NCBI GenBank assembly: GCA_034420695.1 | Contig: DAOULB010000040.1 | Location: forward strand, 124,001-188,000 | Direction of reading: 5' to 3' | From: Io17-Chloro-G2 sp034420695 | GTDB taxonomy: Bacteria; Chloroflexota; Dehalococcoidia; Lucifugimonadales; UBA3495 | Length of the DNA stretch: 64,000 nt | Shown here: positions 42,337-51,660 of the stretch, in pieces | Position numbering within the stretch: the stretch's first letter is position 1 | Layout: each line of letters begins with the position of its first letter | Translations under genes and position numbers: made by a program | The notes under the pieces: model-generated | What the model saw: the letters and a program-made list of their open reading frames with translations, nothing else | Database searches by the model: none | Told to the model about the DNA's origin: nothing

Positions 42337-42432
42337 GCCGGGTCCCACGCGGCGTAGACCTGTGAACCCCGCCAGGTCCGGAAGGAAGCAACGGTAAACA
42401 GGACCCTGCGGGTGCCGTGGGAGCGCCTGGCT
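42337..42432 (+). ncRNA. ffs: Bacterial small signal recognition particle RNA (4.5S)
   Basis: The apical SRP signature GCCAGGTCCGGAAGGAAGCA starts at 42371 and includes the GGAA tetraloop and the asymmetric loop that binds Ffh domain M. Flanking pairs extend a long hairpin: ACCTGT/ACAGG and CCCACG/CGTGGG. Ends are approximate. It forms the SRP with Ffh for co-translational targeting. It sits in the 490-bp gap between divergent galU and rsmA, which otherwise holds nothing recognised. Confidence 0.92.
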
Positions 42433-42580
42433 GGAGTCCCGATGCTGGACAAGTCTGCTGGGCATTGTCAAAGAGAGGTGCGCGGTCTCTATCTTGTTTC
42501 CCACTGCGACCCATCCTCCCAATCTTGCTGAGATGCTGTCCGTCTGCCGGCGGGTAGCCCGCGTTGGCTGAAAGGCCCCT

Positions 42581-43405
42581 TTGTCACAAATGGTTCAGGC
42601 AAGGGGCCGTTCCCGGAAGGCGTTGGGCCAGCACTTCCTGACCAGCGGCAGGGTGCTGGGACGAATTGTTTCCTCCGCAGACCTGACCCCGGACGACTTG
42701 GTGGTGGAGGTAGGGCCAGGCTCCGGGACGCTTACCCGGCGGCTGTTGGATGCAGCGGGGCGAGTGGTGGCCGTCGAGGTGGATGACGGCTTGGCTGCCT
42801 CCCTGGGTCCCCGGCTGGGTAACCCCCCTTCGCTGACTACCGTTCAAGCCGACGCCAGGTCGGTGCCGTTGGACTCGCTGGTAGCCCAGGGCATTGCTTA
42901 CAAAGTAGTGGCCAACCTTCCCTACTACGCTGCCAACCCCATCGTGCGGAGGTTCCTGGAGGCCGACCACAAGCCTGCCTTGATGGTACTTACTGTCCAA
43001 CAGGAAGTCGCCCAAGATATGGTCGCTGTGCCAGGCAGGATGAAGCTGCTGTCGGTTGCCGTGCAACTCTACGCGGAGGCCCGCTTGGTCTGTTCGGTGC
43101 CGGCGTCCGCCTTCAACCCTCCTCCCAAGGTTACCTCGGCGGTGGTGCGGCTGGACGTTCGTCCCAACACCTTGGTCCCCCGGCAAGAGATAGAGCGCTT
43201 TTTCACCCTGGTGCGGGCAGGTTTCTCCGCACCGCGAAAACAACTCCGTAACTCCTTGGCCCATGGGTTTGGCGAATCGGGCCCCGAGGTGGACCGTCTG
43301 CTTGAGGCGGCCTGCTTGGATGGCGCCAGGAGACCGGCGACGTTGAGCCTGCAGGAATGGGCGGAGTTGCACCGGGTCAGAATGAGACTGTCCGAGGAGC
43401 TTTGA
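42581..43405 (+). CDS. rsmA: 16S rRNA dimethyladenosine transferase
   Basis: 274 residues from TTG at 42581 (AAAGG 5 nt upstream); an ATG at 42590 is also possible. KALGQHFL at the N-terminus, SAM motif EVGPGSGTLT, catalytic NLPYY motif and the C-terminal FNPPPKV and RKQLRNSL segments are all KsgA/RsmA hallmarks. Dimethylates A1518 and A1519 (E. coli numbering) of 16S rRNA. First of the rsmA-ispE-lgt run, an arrangement (rsmA next to ispE) common in bacteria. Confidence 0.95.
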   Translation: MSQMVQARGRSRKALGQHFLTSGRVLGRIVSSADLTPDDLVVEVGPGSGTLTRRLLDAAGRVVAVEVDDGLAASLGPRLGNPPSLTTVQADARSVPLDSLVAQGIAYKVVANLPYYAANPIVRRFLEADHKPALMVLTVQQEVAQDMVAVPGRMKLLSVAVQLYAEARLVCSVPASAFNPPPKVTSAVVRLDVRPNTLVPRQEIERFFTLVRAGFSAPRKQLRNSLAHGFGESGPEVDRLLEAACLDGARRPATLSLQEWAELHRVRMRLSEEL

Positions 43406-43458
43406 AACATGGGGCATTGGAACCGCCTGCCGGGTTCTGACGTATATTGGACAGGTGT

Positions 43459-44382
43459 ATGAGTGTCGCCTCGGGCAAAAGGACACTGGAACTCCCTGCA
43501 CTCGCCAAGATTAACCTGACCCTGGAGGTGCTGGGACGCCGGCCGGACGGGTATCACGAGGTGAAGACGGTCATGCAGACCGTGGACTTGGCCGACCGGG
43601 TGACCATCGCACCAGACTCCGGGATTGTTGTCGATTGCAGTGATTCCTCGCTTTCCGGAGAGGCAAACTTGGCCTGGAAGGCTGCCCAGACCTTGGCAGC
43701 CCGGAATGGCGTGTCTGCGGGGGCCAGAATAACCATTGAAAAGACAATCCCGTCCGGCATGGGATTGGGCGGCGGCAGCAGTGACGCTGCGGCGGCCCTG
43801 CTGGGGCTGAACCAGTTGTGGGAGCTGGATTTGGGGAAAGAGGAATTGGCCGGTGTCGCCGCAGAGATTGGGAGTGACGTGGCATTCTTTCTGAACGGCG
43901 GCGCCGCCTTGGCGGAAGGACGAGGGGAGATAATATCCCCACTGCCCGCACTTCCCAATCTGCCGTTGCTGCTGGTTTGCCCGGAAGAGACTATTGAACG
44001 GAAAACCGCGGTCATGTTCTCCCGGCTGACTTCCGGTCAATACAGCGACGGTGGCATTGGAACAAGAATGGTCCAAGTGCTCATGGGCGGGCAGGCTGCA
44101 GTGGAATCCCTGGCCGGACTGACTTGCAACGCCTTCGAGGATGTGGCCAGGCAAGTCTTCCCTCAACTGGGAACCATGTGGGAATCGCTGGAATCGGTGG
44201 CTTCCCATCCGGTCCGTTTGACCGGGGCCGGGCCGGCAATGTTCTGCTTGCCGTCCAATGAAGTGGAATTTAAGAATGCATCGAATGCCTTGCAACCCCT
44301 GGGCGCTAGTGTATACCTTGTAAACACTGCAGGGCCGGGGGGTGGACTCACAACCGGCGCCGGCGGCCTGCATAGCATTTAA
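43459..44382 (+). CDS. ispE: 4-diphosphocytidyl-2-C-methyl-D-erythritol kinase
   Basis: 307 residues. GHMP kinase: AKINLTLEVLGRRPDGYHE at the N-terminus with the catalytic Lys, ATP loop PSGMGLGGGSSDAAAAL (about 98-114) and C-terminal TGAGPAMFCL. Phosphorylates CDP-ME in the MEP isoprenoid pathway, so this organism makes isoprenoids by the MEP route. The ATG at 43459 is chosen over a TTG 12 nt earlier. 53 bp after rsmA and 30 bp before lgt. Confidence 0.94.
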   Translation: MSVASGKRTLELPALAKINLTLEVLGRRPDGYHEVKTVMQTVDLADRVTIAPDSGIVVDCSDSSLSGEANLAWKAAQTLAARNGVSAGARITIEKTIPSGMGLGGGSSDAAAALLGLNQLWELDLGKEELAGVAAEIGSDVAFFLNGGAALAEGRGEIISPLPALPNLPLLLVCPEETIERKTAVMFSRLTSGQYSDGGIGTRMVQVLMGGQAAVESLAGLTCNAFEDVARQVFPQLGTMWESLESVASHPVRLTGAGPAMFCLPSNEVEFKNASNALQPLGASVYLVNTAGPGGGLTTGAGGLHSI

Positions 44383-44412
44383 TATCCCCGTTCTTTGGAG
44401 AAGACGGTCCGC

Positions 44413-45282
44413 ATGGATATCCTGGGCGTCATAACTATCGGCATCAATCCCTATATCTTCGAATTCGGGACCTTCATTCTGTCCTGGCACGGGTTCTTTA
44501 CCTTCGTTGCCGTTGCCGTTGCCGTGTTTCTCGTCTATCGCTGGGGAACCAACGAAGGGATGGCTGGGGACCCGGTGCTGTCGGTATCCGTCTGGTGCAT
44601 CATCGGCGGCATCATCGGCGCCCGGCTCCTTCACATAATCGACTTCTGGTCCACAATCTACCAGCACGATCCGATTCGCCTTCTCTACGTATGGCAGGGC
44701 GGCATCGCTATTTACGGAGCGATCTTGGGCGGCTTTGTCGGAGGCTCCCTGTATATCGCTATCCGTAATGCGGACTGGTTCCTGGCTCTCTGGGGGAAAT
44801 TTTTCGCTTGGGCAGGGACACCGCGCAAAGCCGACTTGCCGGAGATAGGGCACTTGGCCGACGTGGCCGCGCCCGCACTGCTCATTGCCATGGCTATTGG
44901 CCGCATCGGCGACGTAATCAACGGTGAGCACTTCGCCAAAGCCACGGAGCTGCCTTGGGGCGTCTTTTACACCCATCCCAACAGCACCGCGGTAAACCGG
45001 GCGGTCTCCCACCCGGCGGTGGCTTATGAGATTATCCTGGACCTATTGATACTGGCCGCCATCTGGCCCTTGCGGGAACGGCTGCGGCCCCGGGGCATGT
45101 TGTTTATCCTCTATGGGGCGCTTTACGCGGTGGGAAGGTTCTTCCTGAGCTTCATCAGGGTCGAGGCCAACACCTATTTCCTGGGGCTGACCGAGGCCCA
45201 CATCGTGTCGCTGATTATCATGCTGGTTGCGATACCCTGGCTGGTTTACAAGGCGCAACTGGTGCGTCCGGAGCCCAAGTAA
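44413..45282 (+). CDS. lgt: Prolipoprotein diacylglyceryl transferase
   Basis: 289 residues, about seven membrane segments. SWHGFFTFVAV contains the essential His region; GGIAIYGAILGG and the Lgt signature GRIGDVINGEHFAKATELPWG are present, with Asp in place of the usual Asn after GRIG. Transfers diacylglycerol from phosphatidylglycerol to the lipobox Cys of prolipoproteins such as the one at 31.8 kb. ATG at 44413; a TTG 18 nt upstream is possible. Convergent with recJ. Confidence 0.94.
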   Translation: MDILGVITIGINPYIFEFGTFILSWHGFFTFVAVAVAVFLVYRWGTNEGMAGDPVLSVSVWCIIGGIIGARLLHIIDFWSTIYQHDPIRLLYVWQGGIAIYGAILGGFVGGSLYIAIRNADWFLALWGKFFAWAGTPRKADLPEIGHLADVAAPALLIAMAIGRIGDVINGEHFAKATELPWGVFYTHPNSTAVNRAVSHPAVAYEIILDLLILAAIWPLRERLRPRGMLFILYGALYAVGRFFLSFIRVEANTYFLGLTEAHIVSLIIMLVAIPWLVYKAQLVRPEPK

Positions 45283-45298
45283 GAAGCCCTGTGAAGGG

Positions 45299-46996
45299 TC
45301 AGGGGGCTGAGGGGCGGACGTCCACAACTTTGAGATTGTCGGACTTGACCCCGCGCCACCAATCAGACGTGACTGAATAGGCCAGGTCGAGGCGGGCAGC
45401 GCCCCTGGGCCAGGAACCGGCTTGGTTGAAGGCCAAGGCCGTCATGATCTTGCCGTCCTGCTCAACCAGCAGCTTGAGATGTTGGCCCGCGTTTCCGATG
45501 GAACGGGTTTCCAGCACCGACACGTTCCGGCTGAGAAACAAGGGCCGGGGGTTGCCCTGCCCAAAGGGTTCCAAGGCCGTCAGCCAGCCGATAGCCTCTT
45601 GATTTAGCTCTCCTAAAGATATCTCGGCGTCGATGCTGAGCCCGGGTTTCAAGTCACTGTTCCCCAGTTCCTTCTCGGCAATCCCGGTCAGGGCATCTAT
45701 GAAACCGGGGATTTGGTCCGTCGAAACGGTGCATCCCGCTGCTTGGGAGTGGCCGCCGTACTTAACCAGCATGCCCCGGCAACTCTCCAGGGCTTGCTCT
45801 ATGTCAAACTGGGGGATGCTGCGGCCGCTGGCGACAGCGTGGTCTCCCTGCAGAGACATAACCAGTGCCGGCCTTCTGTAGGTCTCTGCCAGCCGTCCGG
45901 CCACCAAGCCCGCCACGCCCGGGACGATTTCGGCGTCGCACACCACCAGGATGGAGGGCGGGGCCGAGCCGGAATATTTCCGCTGCACCTGTTCGGAGGC
46001 TATGGCCATTGCCCGGTCGCTGGCGTCCCGCCGGGTACGGTTGAGCTGCTCCAAGGAAGCGGCGAGGGAATAGGCTTCCTCCGTGGACTTGGTGGTGAGG
46101 AGCCGGTAGCTGTCCTCAGCGTGGCCCATCCTGCCTGCGGAGTTCAACCTGGGGCATACTTGGAAGGATATGGCCTCAGAGTCCAACTGCCCGGGTTCTA
46201 GTCGGCAATTTTGAAACAGGGCGGAGAGGCCGGGGCGCAGGGTACGCCCCATCTCCGCCAGTCCCTCTTGCACCAAGTACCGGTTTTCGTCCAGCAAGGG
46301 GACCAAGTCGGCGATGGTGCCCAGCGCGGCCAGTTCCAGCAGGGCCGGGTTCCAAGGCTGACCCAGGAACTGATAGACGCCCTGCATCAGCTTGAGGGCC
46401 AGTCCGGCGCCACATAGCCCGCTAAACGGATAGGCTGAGTCCGGCAGGTTGGGGTCAATGATGGACACTGCCTCAGGCAAGTCTGCGTGGGGCACGTGAT
46501 GGTCGGTGATTATCACGTCGGTACCCAGGCGGGATGCTGCCGCCACTTCCTCCACTGCGGTCACGCCGGTGTCCACGGTGATAATCAGGGAGACCCCCTG
46601 CTCAGCAAAGCGGCCAACGGCGGCCTCAGACAGCCCGTGCCCCTCCTCCATCCGGTGAGGGAGGTAGGGCTGCACCGATATTCCCAGTTCGCCCAGCCCT
46701 TCGCCCAGTATGGCCGCCCCGGTGACTCCGTCAACGTCGAAATCGCCAAAGACCCCTACCCTTTCGCCCCGGTCCAAGGCCCGGTTGAGGCGGGCCACCG
46801 CCTGGTCCATGCCGGCCATTCGCATAGGGTTGTAGGGAAGTTGCTGGGGAGGGTCCAAGAACAGGCGCAGTTTCTCCGCGCTATCGACGCCGCGAGTCAG
46901 CAGGAGTTTTGCGATGGCGGTGGGCAAGTCCCGGGGCAGGGAATGGGTTCCGGTGTGGACGGGGGTTTCCCAGCGCTTGGCCGTTTCGTTAAACAA
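45299..46996 (-). CDS. recJ: Single-stranded-DNA-specific exonuclease RecJ
   Basis: 565 residues from a TTG. DHH phosphoesterase motifs: VFGDFDVDGVTGAA (motif I), VDTGVTAV (motif II), ITDHHVPHADLP (DHH, motif III), IDPN, and the DHHA1 motif KYGGHSQAAGCT. A C-terminal OB-fold region follows. 5'-3' ssDNA exonuclease in recombination and repair. Close to the average RecJ core length. First gene read after the fabF stop at 47040 with 43 bp between. Confidence 0.94.
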   Translation of the reverse strand: MFNETAKRWETPVHTGTHSLPRDLPTAIAKLLLTRGVDSAEKLRLFLDPPQQLPYNPMRMAGMDQAVARLNRALDRGERVGVFGDFDVDGVTGAAILGEGLGELGISVQPYLPHRMEEGHGLSEAAVGRFAEQGVSLIITVDTGVTAVEEVAAASRLGTDVIITDHHVPHADLPEAVSIIDPNLPDSAYPFSGLCGAGLALKLMQGVYQFLGQPWNPALLELAALGTIADLVPLLDENRYLVQEGLAEMGRTLRPGLSALFQNCRLEPGQLDSEAISFQVCPRLNSAGRMGHAEDSYRLLTTKSTEEAYSLAASLEQLNRTRRDASDRAMAIASEQVQRKYSGSAPPSILVVCDAEIVPGVAGLVAGRLAETYRRPALVMSLQGDHAVASGRSIPQFDIEQALESCRGMLVKYGGHSQAAGCTVSTDQIPGFIDALTGIAEKELGNSDLKPGLSIDAEISLGELNQEAIGWLTALEPFGQGNPRPLFLSRNVSVLETRSIGNAGQHLKLLVEQDGKIMTALAFNQAGSWPRGAARLDLAYSVTSDWWRGVKSDNLKVVDVRPSAP

Positions 46997-47039
46997 TCCG
47001 GTGTGCTGCCCGTTGGCTTCTTATTAGGCCCTGTCCAGG

Positions 47040-48293
47040 CTACGGTTTGAAATCGGGGCTGGTGAACACTATCACCGAATTATGCCCGCCGAACCCGAAG
47101 GAGTTGCTCATAACGGAGGCAATGCTCCGTTCCACCGTCCGGTTGGGGGTGTAGTCCAAGTCGCATTCAGGGTCGGGTTCCCGGAGGTTGATGGTCGGCG
47201 GAATCTTGCCATCCCGGATGGCCAAGACGCTGAACGCGGCCTCCAAGGCTCCTCCGGCTCCCAGCAGGTGCCCCGTCATAGACTTGGTGGAGCTTATTGG
47301 AATGCGGTAAGCATCTTCTCCCAAGGCAAGCTTTATGGCCTTGGTCTCCTGCCGGTCGTTCAATGGCGTTGAAGTGCCGTGGGCATTCAGGTAGTCCACG
47401 TCGCCGGGGCCGATGCCGGCCTGCTCCAAGGCCAGCAGCATGGCCTTGGCGGCGCTCTCGCCGGTAGGGCCGGGCTCGGTGAGGTGGTAGGCGTCCGAGG
47501 TGGCCCCGTAACCCCGCAATTCGGCCAGGGGGGCCACGCCTCTTTTGGTGGCGCTTTCCTCGCTCTCCAGCACCAGCACCGCAGAGCCTTCCGCCATAAC
47601 GAATCCGTCGCGGTTAGCGTCGAAAGGCCGGCTGGCCTCCTGGGGGTTTTCGTTGTGCCGTGAGAGGGCGCGAAGGGCGTTGAAACCGGCTACGGCGATG
47701 GGGTAAACGGGGGCCTCGCTGCCCCCGGCCAGCACCACGTCTTCCTGGCCCCTGCGGACCATCTCCCACCCTTGGCCCAAGGCATCGGCGCCGCTGGAGC
47801 AGGAGGACACCAGGCAGAAGTTGGAACCCATTGAACCGGTGACCATCGACACTTGGGCTGAAGCCATATCGGCAAGCATCATGGGAATAAGGAAAGGCGT
47901 CACCCGCTTGGGACCCCGCTGGCTGAGCACCTCGAACTGCTGGGACAGGGTGATGATGCCGCCGATGCCGCTTCCAATGATTACGCCCACCCGGTACGGG
48001 TCTATGGACTCCGGCTCAAGCCGGGCGTCGCGGCATGCTTCCTGGGCGGCCACCGCCGCCAGTTGGGCGAACCGGTCCATCCGCCGGGCGTCTTTGCGGT
48101 CCAGGTAGCTCTCAGCGTCGAAGCCCTTGACCTCGCCGGCGAACCGGGTGTCGAAGCCCTCCGTATCGAAGGCGGTGATGAAGTCGATGCCGGTCTTGCC
48201 TTGGACCAAGGAAGACCAAGAGGAGGGTGCGTCCAACCCCAGGGGGCTAACCACGCCGATGCCGGTGACGAAAACCCGGTGAAGGCCGCTCAT
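47040..48293 (-). CDS. fabF: Beta-ketoacyl-ACP synthase II (first copy)
   Basis: 417 residues from the ATG at 48293. VFVTGIGVVSPLG start; nucleophile Cys in LVSSCSSGADAL (usual TACASG changed to SSCSSG); catalytic His residues in NAHGTSTPLND and KSMTGHLLGAGG; FGFGGHNS end. All three catalytic residues are kept, so it should condense malonyl-ACP with acyl-ACP. A second FabF is encoded at 54.7 kb on the other strand. Confidence 0.93.
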   Translation of the reverse strand: MSGLHRVFVTGIGVVSPLGLDAPSSWSSLVQGKTGIDFITAFDTEGFDTRFAGEVKGFDAESYLDRKDARRMDRFAQLAAVAAQEACRDARLEPESIDPYRVGVIIGSGIGGIITLSQQFEVLSQRGPKRVTPFLIPMMLADMASAQVSMVTGSMGSNFCLVSSCSSGADALGQGWEMVRRGQEDVVLAGGSEAPVYPIAVAGFNALRALSRHNENPQEASRPFDANRDGFVMAEGSAVLVLESEESATKRGVAPLAELRGYGATSDAYHLTEPGPTGESAAKAMLLALEQAGIGPGDVDYLNAHGTSTPLNDRQETKAIKLALGEDAYRIPISSTKSMTGHLLGAGGALEAAFSVLAIRDGKIPPTINLREPDPECDLDYTPNRTVERSIASVMSNSFGFGGHNSVIVFTSPDFKP

Positions 48294-48497
48294 GCGTTGT
48301 TCAGCAGGACAGCGGGCTTCCCCGAAACAGGCCCACAGTCCCCGCAACTGCTCCGGCTGGGGGTTTCACTAATCCTTCCCACTAAATCCCTCCCATCCTC
48401 AAACCCAAGGAAGTAGTCCAAGCCCGGGCTTTGTGGAACTGCGAACCCGCCGGGTTGACTACAGCGCCCCAAGCCCGAATGGACTGGATACCCCAGC

Positions 48498-50300
48498 CTA
48501 TTCCTCGGTGTTCCGGTTACGCGGGGCCCGGCGGGGGGAGTCTTTCACCACGCCGTCCAGAATGTCGGACAGTTCGGAAATGCGGCCGGATATGCTGAGG
48601 GCCAGTTCCTGGCGGCCCGGCGTCAGCGGGTCCGACAGGATGCGCAGCGACTCGGTAAGCTCATTTACCTTGGAGCCCACATTGTCGACCACTTCCCGCC
48701 GGGCATTGGCAAGGGGCTGCGAAACTGTGCGTAGCTGCTCCGACAGTTCAGCCACCCCTTGGTGGATGTTGTCGCCCACTTCCTTGCTGGCGGCGGACAC
48801 CGGGTCGGACCAAGTACGCAGGCTTTCCATCGCCTCGCTGATGCGCCCGGTTATGGTGTCGCCCATGTCCTTACTGGTGGCAGCCAGGCGCAGCTTGTAG
48901 GTGCGCAGTATCCGGAAGATGCGCCTGTATAGGTCGTCCACCGGGGTCAACCGGGCGGAGTACTGATCGAAGAGTTCCCTGCTTTCCTGCATCGACCACC
49001 GCTCGTCCCAGTGGACGAACTGGCGTCCGGTGTAAAGGTGGTACGGGCGCATTTGACCCGGCTGCAGGATGTCTCCGTTCTCGTCCAAGGGGGTCATGTC
49101 ATCCCAGTTAGACGTGGCAGGAAGCGGGGTCAGCAGGTTGACCGTCTGGTATTTACTGACTTGGGTTACCCAGTCGGCCATATTCATGATTCTTTCGTGG
49201 GTGTCGCCGGGCAGCCCGATGATGGTCATGGCCACGACGGAGAAGCCCATCCGGTTCAGCGATTCCAAATCCGTGTGGACTTGGCCCGGCTCCTGCCGCT
49301 TGCGCACCAGCTTCAAGGCTTCGGCGTTGTCCGACTCCACGCCGACATAGACCATGTCTATGTTGGCTTCGGACATGGCGTTGGCCAGTTCCGGGTCTTG
49401 CCCAACCTCCGCCCTAGCTTGGCAGATGAGGTACATGTTGTCGGTGGCGCCCTTCCAGGACTGTAGCCGGGCCAGCCTTTCGTCCCGGTATTTCACCGCA
49501 CGCAAGGGCGGCGGGTGCAGGTCGTCGGAAATGAAAACTTGGAACTTGCCGTTCCTGGAGGAGTGAATCAGCCCATCAGCCGCCAACTCTTCCAGTTGCT
49601 TCAACCGCTTGAACTCGGTTTCCCGGTTGATCAACCGGTACCCCAGAAACTGCTGGATGACCTGGCAATAGGTGCAGCTTTCGGTGCAGCCTCTCACGGT
49701 CTCCAGCACGCCACCAGCCATGGGATTTTCGGAAGTGAGGTCCTTGATGGAGCGGAAGTCCGGCAACTCTACGAAGTCGGGGGCCACCAGCCCTTGGCGG
49801 CGAGTCTGCACTGTGCCGCCGTCCTCCTGGTAGCTGATTCCGGGAATCTTGGCCAGGTACTGGTTGCGGTCGGCCTTCTTGTGGGTCAACAGCACATCGC
49901 AAAGGCGTCCGATGATATCTTCGCCTTCCCGCTGCACTATGACGTCGAAGTGACCGTAGTCAAAGGCCTCTTCCGACAGTGGGCTCATCTGGGGCCCGCC
50001 GCCTATGGTCAGCAGTTCCGGGTGGAACTCCTTGGCTTGGCGCGCAATCTGATAGCCCCTGGGCGCCTCGTTAATAAGCGCGGTCACCATCAGGATGTCC
50101 ACGCCTTCCAAGTCTTTGCCGGGGTCAATCAGCCCCGAACGGTCTTCGAACCAGATTTCCCGCTCGTACTGGTAATCGCCCTCCCACTGGGCCAGCGCCC
50201 CTGAGAGAAACAACATGCCTTGGCGGGGTATGGCGATGTATTCGAAGTTGCCGCCTGCCGAGGCCGGCTGCACTAACACCACCCTTTTCACGCTTGACAT
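48498..50300 (-). CDS. B12-binding-domain radical SAM protein with C-terminal repeat tail
   Basis: 600 residues. N-terminal Rossmann-like B12-binding-type domain (about 5-150, with VDILMVTALINEAP and LTIGGGPQMSPL). Radical SAM core (about 195-430) with the cluster motif C205-xxx-C209-xx-C212 in RGCTESCTYC; DMVYVGVESDN and TIIGLPGDTHERI are later core strands. After about residue 430 comes a helical part and then four near-tandem 29-residue repeats (477-588) with the pattern (K/R)E-x-G-D-x-I...E-L-x-E-x-L-R-x-x-S-D-P-L. Reaction unknown; relatives act in hopanoid, bacteriochlorophyll or lipid modification. Preceded by a promoter with a palindromic operator. Confidence 0.88.
   Translation of the reverse strand: MSSVKRVVLVQPASAGGNFEYIAIPRQGMLFLSGALAQWEGDYQYEREIWFEDRSGLIDPGKDLEGVDILMVTALINEAPRGYQIARQAKEFHPELLTIGGGPQMSPLSEEAFDYGHFDVIVQREGEDIIGRLCDVLLTHKKADRNQYLAKIPGISYQEDGGTVQTRRQGLVAPDFVELPDFRSIKDLTSENPMAGGVLETVRGCTESCTYCQVIQQFLGYRLINRETEFKRLKQLEELAADGLIHSSRNGKFQVFISDDLHPPPLRAVKYRDERLARLQSWKGATDNMYLICQARAEVGQDPELANAMSEANIDMVYVGVESDNAEALKLVRKRQEPGQVHTDLESLNRMGFSVVAMTIIGLPGDTHERIMNMADWVTQVSKYQTVNLLTPLPATSNWDDMTPLDENGDILQPGQMRPYHLYTGRQFVHWDERWSMQESRELFDQYSARLTPVDDLYRRIFRILRTYKLRLAATSKDMGDTITGRISEAMESLRTWSDPVSAASKEVGDNIHQGVAELSEQLRTVSQPLANARREVVDNVGSKVNELTESLRILSDPLTPGRQELALSISGRISELSDILDGVVKDSPRRAPRNRNTEE
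48537..48872 (-). repeat. Four 87-bp (29-codon) coding repeats in the radical SAM gene
   Basis: Encodes residues 477-505, 506-534, 535-563 and 564-588. Position 13 is Glu in all four units, 18 is Leu in all four, 22 is Ser and 24 Pro in the first three, and 7 and 11 are Ile or Val in all four. The last unit is partial. Confidence 0.8.
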
Positions 50301-50442
50301 TTGGACTCCTGCAACCTACACGAAGTGTCTGAAATCTCGGGACTTGCCTATTTCCTGAAAGCCTACGGCACTTACGTGGGAAGTCCGGAGAGCGTTCATA
50401 AAAACCGGGATACGACTGGGCCCACCCTTGGGCAAGTTACAA

Positions 50443-50464
50443 CTGTAATTAGTTACAGATTATA
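50443..50464 (-). promoter_or_regulatory. Promoter -10 box abutting a 16-bp palindromic operator
   Basis: On the minus strand TATAAT (50464-50459) is followed immediately by CTGTAACTAATTACAG (50458-50443), arms CTGTAA/TTACAG around 4 nt. A further half-site (TTACA) starts at 50438. It would cover the transcription start of the radical SAM gene, the layout of a repressor operator. No good -35 box. The rest of the 245-bp gap holds nothing recognised. Confidence 0.5.
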
Positions 50465-50545
50465 CAGCAAACAGAAAGCAGATAGATAGTAAGGTGCTTC
50501 ACAGCCTTGCAAATTCAAGTGCCCGCCTGGGACGCCGGCTCACCC

Positions 50546-51508
50546 TTACAGACGGGAGTGCGGCTCCTTGGAGCGGAACAGAGGGATAAGCTCCTTGGCG
50601 ATGACTTCGATGTGACGGGCCCGGTCCTCCCTGCGACAGGTGATGCTGAAAACTATGTGCCGCGCCCCCGCCTCCACGTATTCATTGAGCCGCTCGGCAC
50701 AGGCCTCCACCGGCCCCAGCAGGCAATACCGGCGGACAATGTTCCTGAAGTCGTCTCCGTAAAGGTACCGGCCGCCCAGCTCCTTGGCCGCCACTTCCGC
50801 CGCCTCTTCAACTGTGGGATAGATTGAAATGTAGGGGAAATGGGCCCATTGGAATTCTTCCAGGCTTCGGCCCTGCTCCTGCGCGAGCAGCGTGATTTTT
50901 TCGACGCTGCCACTGTAGCGTTCCGGGTCGTAGAAATAGGGGAGCCAGCCGTCCCCAAGCTTGGCGGCCCGGGCCATGGCGGCATCCCGGCGTCCCGACA
51001 CCCAGATGGGCGGATGGGGCTGTTGCACAGGGAGGGGATTGATGGATGCACCCTCGAGGTTGAAATGCCTGCCCCGGAAATCCACCGGCCTTCCCGACCA
51101 GAGCAGGCGCATGGCTTCCAGGCATTCATCGGTGCGCCGCCCCCGCTGGCTGACCTTGAGTCCGGCAGCTTCGAACTCCACCGGGAATTCTCCGCCTATT
51201 CCAACTCCCAGGGTTACCCGGCCCTGAGAAGCAATATCCAGGGTAGTTGCGAATTTGGACAGCACCAGGGGATGGTAAAAGGGGGTCAGGACAATCGACG
51301 AAAGCAGCCGCAACTTCTCGGTCGCGCCGGCGGCCACGGCCAGCAGGGGGAGCGCGGCGTGGGTGGCGCCGGGCGGGCTGCCCCTCATGAAATGCTCGCC
51401 GGCGGAGATGTACTCGTACCCCAGTTCCTCCATCCATTTGGCTTGGTAGGCGGTCTGTGCCGCCCCCAAGGCAATGCCGGCGCCAAAATGCAGATTGTCT
51501 TGGGTCAT
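50546..51508 (-). CDS. LLM-class flavin/F420-dependent oxidoreductase
   Basis: 320 residues, luciferase-like TIM barrel. GYEYISAGEHFM after strand 2, LRLLSSIVLTPFYHP, TLDIASQGRVTLGVGIGG, and PPIWVSGRRDAAMARAAKLGDGWLPY, which is typical of F420-dependent members. ATG at 51508 with CAGGA upstream. Separated by 245 bp from the radical SAM gene, whose own promoter lies between. Substrate unknown. Confidence 0.88.
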   Translation of the reverse strand: MTQDNLHFGAGIALGAAQTAYQAKWMEELGYEYISAGEHFMRGSPPGATHAALPLLAVAAGATEKLRLLSSIVLTPFYHPLVLSKFATTLDIASQGRVTLGVGIGGEFPVEFEAAGLKVSQRGRRTDECLEAMRLLWSGRPVDFRGRHFNLEGASINPLPVQQPHPPIWVSGRRDAAMARAAKLGDGWLPYFYDPERYSGSVEKITLLAQEQGRSLEEFQWAHFPYISIYPTVEEAAEVAAKELGGRYLYGDDFRNIVRRYCLLGPVEACAERLNEYVEAGARHIVFSITCRREDRARHIEVIAKELIPLFRSKEPHSRL

Positions 51509-51660
51509 AGTCAGTCCTGTAAGTCAGGTGGAAGAGTGGGTAAATTATCGCTTACCGGCTCCGCCGGCGATAAGAGGGTTGGGATTGGGGAGGTTGAAGT
51601 ATTCCTTTGAGCCGGGGAAAGAGCAGGGAAAGAATGGTATTCTCGCTGGATTCTTCCGGT

